A program made the position numbers and the translations under genes. The notes below the pieces were generated by a model. It had not been told where the DNA came from, made no database searches, and worked only from the letters and a program-made list of their open reading frames with translations. A stretch of 64,000 bases of DNA, taken from an uncultured Desulfobulbus sp. (lineage in GTDB: Bacteria; Desulfobacterota; Desulfobulbia; Desulfobulbales; Desulfobulbaceae). Position 1 is the first letter of the stretch. Every line of letters starts with the position of its first letter. Below, in pieces: positions 59,935-64,000 of this stretch. Location: NCBI RefSeq assembly GCF_963665445.1, contig NZ_OY762276.1:4272601-4336600 (forward strand). The letters run 5' to 3'.

Positions 59935-62307
59935 TCAAACGGTTTGATGTTGCTGGCTTTGCTGCTGCAGGAGTACCAGGCAGAGCACGATCAGCATGTG
60001 GATTTCCCGATCCGTGGCCTCACCGGCCATCAGGCGGCATCCGGTTTCGCGGATGAACAGGGCTGCGGGTGCGGAGCCGATCAACTGCTCCTTGAGCGCG
60101 CCCATGGCCGGATCCTTGCTTTTGTCAAAGGACAATCCATCCTCCACCAGGGTATCCAAACCATTATCCAAATGCAGACGGCAGAGGTCGTCGCGGTAGT
60201 AGCGCTCTGCCATGCGGTTGAAGTCCTCGCTCTTGATCCGCATCGGGTCGGTGGTCCTGCCGTGCTTGCCCAAGATGGCCCGAGTCAGGGTTTCAGCGGC
60301 GGATAACCGCTCCCCCTTGAACATGCCCTCCAACCAGTCAAAGACGGCGGTGCTATCCGCACCGTGCCCCCCGTTGCCCTCCTCGGCCCGCAAAATTTCC
60401 AGACAGGCCCGTTGATAGGCCTCCACCTCGATGCGCACATAGCCCCGATATCTCCTGCTGGGACGCTGCCGCTCGACCAGCCCAAGAATTCGCTTAAGCA
60501 CCTGGTTTTGGCTGTTGGCGCGAATAAAGACCGTGGGCAGGCCGATGGCGGTGGCAAAGAAGATCTGCCGCCGTTCGCTTTCGGTGCAGGGATTATCGGG
60601 AATATCGGCGTGGGTGACGCTCCCCTCGATGACCCAGCGGTAGGCCATGGCCGTGACCAGGGTTTGCAGGTTGACCGCAAGTGCCAGGCTGTTGTCGAGA
60701 TCGGGGAAGAGCGAGTAATGGCGCCCCTCGAATCCGGAAAATCCGTACTTGGCAAGGTCGCGCATGCGGTAGGGCAGGTAGATGGCCATACGGCTGTCGA
60801 AAACACCCATTTCGGTGAGATCGGTCTTGAGCCGTTCGTGGTTGCCGAGGGCACCGTTGAGCGCCGGGCTGTGCTCCACGCTCTGCAGGGCCACCAGGTA
60901 GTCGATCAGGCGGACATCGGGCAGGTAATCGCCGCGAAGGCGCAGCAGACCACTGGTCAGACGGTCGATCCACAGCGGTCCCACCGGGGTGAAGCTGTGG
61001 CCGCAGAAGCGCAGGTCCGCCTTTTTTTTCCAGCGGCGCCAGAGCATGCGCAGATGGGTGTAATCAAGCTCATGGGGCAGGTAGCCCAGCACCTTTTCCG
61101 GGTGGAAATCGCTGAATCCCAACCGATAGGGGGCAGCACTGCAGGTGGTGACGAACAGCGGCAGGAAATGCTCGACAATCTTGATCACCAGGTCGCCGAA
61201 GTATTTCTCCACCAGCATGCCCTCGCCAGCACCATAGGTCGTGCTGAGCAAGCGGCTGCCCAGGGTGATGTGGGTGCCGTTGTTGGCCAGCGAGGTCGAT
61301 GAGGTGTTGGGCAGGACCACCAGGTTGTTGATGATGATGCCCGCCTCCTTGAGTTTGGCAATCGTATTGAGCTGGCTGCGAGACAGGGTTCGATGGCACA
61401 GACCCATGTATTCCTTTTTGACCTCGCCCTTCTGCCAGCCGGAGAGACAGGGGTTGAGGAACAGCTCGCGGTAAAACTGGTCGGAGATCAACTCGTTGAG
61501 CTGCTTCTGGCGAAAGGGTGGGTTGGGCGCCATGTACATCCGGCAGGTCTGGCCGTACTGCTGCAGGCGAAACTCGCGGTTGGCATAGGAAATCAGCAGT
61601 TGCAAAAAGAAAAAGCGGCGGCTGGTTTCTTTCGCGGTTTCCCGGCCGGGCAGTTCACCGTCTTTTCCTTTGCTGAGGCTGAAACTGGTGATCTCTGGTG
61701 AGGAGTTGTCGCTGATGAGATGGGCCATCAACTGTTCGCCGATACGGCGCAGCTGCCGGCCGCTTGCATCATCCACCGGCTGCCAGGAGCCGATGGCCTC
61801 GGCAAGGGAGAGTTTGAGCAGGTAGCTCACCGGAACGCGAATCCAGGGTTCGCCTTCGCGGTTGAAGAGAAACTGGTCGATATCCTGCCGGGTCGGTCCC
61901 TGGGGTTCGGCCTTGTCGGCGAGTAGGTCTTTTTGCAGGATCGAGGTCGCATACCGCCCCAGCAACCTCCGTGGAAAGCGGACCCAGGAGTTTTCCCAGA
62001 TGCGGTCCTTTTCATCATTGAGAAAGGCATCCAGCTCAGCCAGCTGATGGGGACTGAGGTCGCCCCGGCCGGCCCTGGCCTGGAGGTTTTTATAATAGTT
62101 GGAGTCGGCCAGGGTGATGGCGAGATCGACCTCGGTCCGGGCGCCTTCGACCGCCACCTGAAATTCGTTTTCCACCCCAACGGTGGTATCACCACCGGTA
62201 AACGGCAGGTCGTTTTGCTGAACCAGGAATTGCCGGCGAAACAGCTGCGCGGTTTCGTCGGGCGACCGACGAAGGGAGTGGTCAAAGGTTGGCGGAAGAA
62301 GGGTCAT
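59935..62307 (-). CDS. Large protein of unknown function (790 aa), first gene of a lipid-type operon
   Basis: No signal peptide; soluble except for a C-terminal hydrophobic stretch (MLIVLCLVLLQQQ). A GVENEFQV motif at about 44-51 recalls the Glu-x-Glu start of carboxylate-amine ligases, but other motifs of that family were not found. Distinctive segments: NTSSTSLANNGTHITLGSRLLSTTYGAGEGMLVEKYFG, FSDFHPEKVLGYLPHELDY, LNGALGNHERLKTDL, IEGSVTHADIPDNPCT and AIGLPTVFIRANSQ, which look like an enzyme core rich in charged loops. Its stop overlaps the psd start by 3-4 bp. I do not recognise the family. Confidence 0.65.
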   Translation of the reverse strand: MTLLPPTFDHSLRRSPDETAQLFRRQFLVQQNDLPFTGGDTTVGVENEFQVAVEGARTEVDLAITLADSNYYKNLQARAGRGDLSPHQLAELDAFLNDEKDRIWENSWVRFPRRLLGRYATSILQKDLLADKAEPQGPTRQDIDQFLFNREGEPWIRVPVSYLLKLSLAEAIGSWQPVDDASGRQLRRIGEQLMAHLISDNSSPEITSFSLSKGKDGELPGRETAKETSRRFFFLQLLISYANREFRLQQYGQTCRMYMAPNPPFRQKQLNELISDQFYRELFLNPCLSGWQKGEVKKEYMGLCHRTLSRSQLNTIAKLKEAGIIINNLVVLPNTSSTSLANNGTHITLGSRLLSTTYGAGEGMLVEKYFGDLVIKIVEHFLPLFVTTCSAAPYRLGFSDFHPEKVLGYLPHELDYTHLRMLWRRWKKKADLRFCGHSFTPVGPLWIDRLTSGLLRLRGDYLPDVRLIDYLVALQSVEHSPALNGALGNHERLKTDLTEMGVFDSRMAIYLPYRMRDLAKYGFSGFEGRHYSLFPDLDNSLALAVNLQTLVTAMAYRWVIEGSVTHADIPDNPCTESERRQIFFATAIGLPTVFIRANSQNQVLKRILGLVERQRPSRRYRGYVRIEVEAYQRACLEILRAEEGNGGHGADSTAVFDWLEGMFKGERLSAAETLTRAILGKHGRTTDPMRIKSEDFNRMAERYYRDDLCRLHLDNGLDTLVEDGLSFDKSKDPAMGALKEQLIGSAPAALFIRETGCRLMAGEATDREIHMLIVLCLVLLQQQSQQHQTV

Positions 62308-62420
62308 AATCGCTCGGGGTAAAGGGCCATTGTCGCTGTATGACCCCGGATATACCGAGCGATTGTTAGAATGGGGCTATGAAGTGGTCAGCATTGCATC
62401 AAGAGCCTGTTGCCATTCGA

Positions 62421-62855
62421 TTAAAGAAATGCAGGCGGTTTCCCGTCGAGGAATTCCGCTCCGGCCCGGTTGCTGAGGATACTGGTGATGCGGATCTTAC
62501 GCACCGTGGCGATTCCGGCACCGGCACGGTATTTGATGCGCAGATCGTGGCCCGCGGCAACAGTCCGCGTATACTGTGGAGGAATATTGAAGCCGATGCC
62601 GCCGATGGAGATGTCGCAGAGATAGATGGGGCACTCCCTGCCGTTGGGCAGAAGAACAAAGGCCTTGCCCCAGGTGGACTCACGCTGGTAGAGGCGATGG
62701 TTGAGGGTGTACATGGTGGACAGGCCACAGGAACAGCGGATATTTTTTTTACGGATTTTTGTGGCGACCGCCACGTAACGGGTCTTGTTGCAGCGGGGAC
62801 AGGTTATACGGATTCGTCCATCTTTGACGGTACAGGTCTGTGTTCGGCCACGCAT
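62421..62855 (-). CDS. PilZ-domain protein with N-terminal zinc-ribbon-like segment
   Basis: About 144 aa from MRGRTQTCTVKDGRI; GGGGAG lies 6 bases upstream, and longer starts at 62861, 62870 or 62936 are possible. The N-terminal part has CPRCNKTRYV and CSCGLS, a likely zinc ribbon. The PilZ part has the arginine motif near RLYQRES and the DxSxxG signature CDISIGGIGFNIPP, so it should bind cyclic di-GMP. An HD-GYP regulator is encoded elsewhere in the window. Confidence 0.88.
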   Translation of the reverse strand: MRGRTQTCTVKDGRIRITCPRCNKTRYVAVATKIRKKNIRCSCGLSTMYTLNHRLYQRESTWGKAFVLLPNGRECPIYLCDISIGGIGFNIPPQYTRTVAAGHDLRIKYRAGAGIATVRKIRITSILSNRAGAEFLDGKPPAFL

Positions 62856-63018
62856 GGGCATCTCCCCCATGAAAAAGGTTGCACAATATATATCGACTAC
62901 ATGTCTTCCAGGGGACTTGTCAATGAGAGGTTCCATTTTATTGGAAAAATAGCTATGTTATCTCAGTAAAAAAAACGTGTGGAAACCGTAAGTTGATATG
63001 AAAATTTAGGGAGCGAGG

Positions 63019-64000
63019 ATGAGAGAGATTACATCGATACTTGAACAGCTCACCTTTGCCGATTTGGAACAGTGGGCCGATGACAGGGTGGTTGATCGCG
63101 GTCGATCGTATCTGAAACGGGTTTCCGGGCTACGCCATACCCCAGAGGGGGAGCTGGTGGCCTGGGTCTCGGGGACCGAGGATTACGCCACTATGGTGCG
63201 GCTTGATGCCGATGGTATGCACAGCTGGTTCTGTACCTGCCCCTACAGCGGAGGACCGTGCAAGCATGCCGTGGCCGTCATTCTCTTGGCTGCACGTATG
63301 GTTAAAGAGGGGAGGAACATCCCTGAGCTCGATGAGGATGACGACCTCTCCTTGATCCTCTTTGCCGATGACGAGGAGCAATGGGAAGAGGACCCGGATC
63401 CCGATGAGCTGCCCTCTCAGGCTTCACCGCCATTGGCCAAGACCCCAGACTCCAAAATGCAAAAACTGCTGGCGGCAAAAAGCAAGGAAGAGCTTATCGA
63501 GCTCGTCATGCGTCTGATCAAGGATGATCCGCGAATCGCGCAATCTCTGCGGGAAGAGGAACAGTTGGTCCGTGGTCAGGTGGATCCCCTTGTCCGTGCC
63601 CTGCGCAAGGAGATTCATCGTTTGACCAATGAACCCGCCTGGCGCAACCATTGGAACCAGGAAGAGTCCGTGCCCGATTATTCCCATGTCGAGCGGCAGT
63701 TTCATGCCCTGTTCGACGCACAGTATTATGACCACCTGCTTGATCTGGGCGATGAACTGTGGCGTATGGGAACCGAGCAGGTCGAAGCCTCCGACGATGA
63801 CGGAGAGACCGCCTCGACCATCATTGATTGCCTGAAGATCGTGTTGAAGGCGGTTCCCCTCTCCTCCCTTCCCCGCCACCGGCAGTTGGCCTGGGTCATG
63901 GAACGATTGCTGGTTGATGAGTTCTCGCTTCTGGAACAGGGAGAGGAGATGATCAAAGAGAGCGTCTTCACCCCCGAGGATTGGCGGGAGGTGGCATCGA
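63019..64000 (+). CDS. SWIM zinc-finger protein (partial, runs off window end)
   Basis: 327 codons without a stop. GGGAGCGAGG precedes the ATG. A SWIM zinc finger is visible at about residues 74-86: WFCTCPYSGGPCKHAVAVILLA (CxC...CxH). Upstream is a conserved FADLEQWADDRVVDRGRSYL start typical of SWIM-domain proteins; downstream an acidic stretch and a helical region with KSKEELIELVMRLIKDDP. These proteins are often linked to helicases or recombination; here the C-terminus is missing from the window, so the role is open. Confidence 0.9.
   Translation, partial: MREITSILEQLTFADLEQWADDRVVDRGRSYLKRVSGLRHTPEGELVAWVSGTEDYATMVRLDADGMHSWFCTCPYSGGPCKHAVAVILLAARMVKEGRNIPELDEDDDLSLILFADDEEQWEEDPDPDELPSQASPPLAKTPDSKMQKLLAAKSKEELIELVMRLIKDDPRIAQSLREEEQLVRGQVDPLVRALRKEIHRLTNEPAWRNHWNQEESVPDYSHVERQFHALFDAQYYDHLLDLGDELWRMGTEQVEASDDDGETASTIIDCLKIVLKAVPLSSLPRHRQLAWVMERLLVDEFSLLEQGEEMIKESVFTPEDWREVAS

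Overview
The window reads as chromosomal DNA of a strictly anaerobic, sulfur-metabolising Gram-negative bacterium of the Desulfobacterota, most likely Desulfobulbales (Desulfobulbus/Desulfocapsa-like). The basis is the gene content: Kdo and LPS-export genes, a superoxide and oxygen defence set of the sulfate-reducer type (desulfoferrodoxin, rubredoxin, rubrerythrin, diiron flavoprotein), and a YedE/TusA/DsrE cluster of the kind described in sulfur-disproportionating bacteria. The taxonomic call is inference; no rRNA is present. Core DNA is visibly GC-rich, and one block (about 28.0-36.8 kb) is clearly AT-rich.

Layout. 0-6.4 kb, minus strand: pyrG-kdsA-kdsC-lptC (CTP and Kdo supply, LPS export) preceded by an amino-acid ABC transporter operon with a cupin gene. 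6.5-11.4 kb, plus strand: a Pal-like lipoprotein, then a Fur-family regulator (in-frame fused to a winged-helix domain), peroxiredoxin, desulfoferrodoxin, rubredoxin, a DsrE-like protein and a diiron flavoprotein. 11.5-19.2 kb, minus strand: gatC-gatA-hisC-cmk, an HD-GYP response regulator, and a 2H-phosphoesterase/PhoH/periplasmic-protein operon. 19.4-22.9 kb, plus strand: two apparently catalytically degenerate hydrolases in front of a bifunctional OlsF-like ornithine-lipid synthase. ppk1 follows (minus), then a secreted UshA-like protein that has lost its active site, and an acidic zinc-ribbon protein.

28.0-36.8 kb is an integrated mobile element of about 8.7 kb in the 3' end of tRNA-Phe(GAA). 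It is bounded by a 58-bp direct repeat. It carries a tyrosine integrase next to the intact tRNA, paired candidate integrase arm sites near both ends, a three-gene small operon, an origin-like region with iterons and hairpins, a RepA-like AAA ATPase, a GIY-YIG-like protein, decayed BRO-N genes, and a PD-(D/E)xK nuclease-like cargo gene. It also brought its own tRNA terminator; the displaced native one lies just beyond attR.

37.5-41.5 kb holds cold-shock-type genes (RRM protein, DEAD-box helicase, Csp), a TPR-methyltransferase and a small orphan. After an ISL3-type transposase remnant come rubrerythrin, a rubredoxin-DUF2231 membrane protein, and dnaN-gyrB-gyrA-gpsA (minus). 52-55 kb is the divergent YedE / TusA-DsrE cluster. 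55-62 kb contains 5-formyl-THF cyclo-ligase, a GT4 glycosyltransferase with an LpxH-like phosphohydrolase, and a tightly overlapping trio (unknown 790-aa protein, phosphatidylserine decarboxylase, Lgt-like membrane protein) that looks like an undescribed lipid-modifying unit. A PilZ protein and a truncated SWIM zinc-finger gene end the window.

All calls come from reading motifs and signals by eye; no database search was possible.
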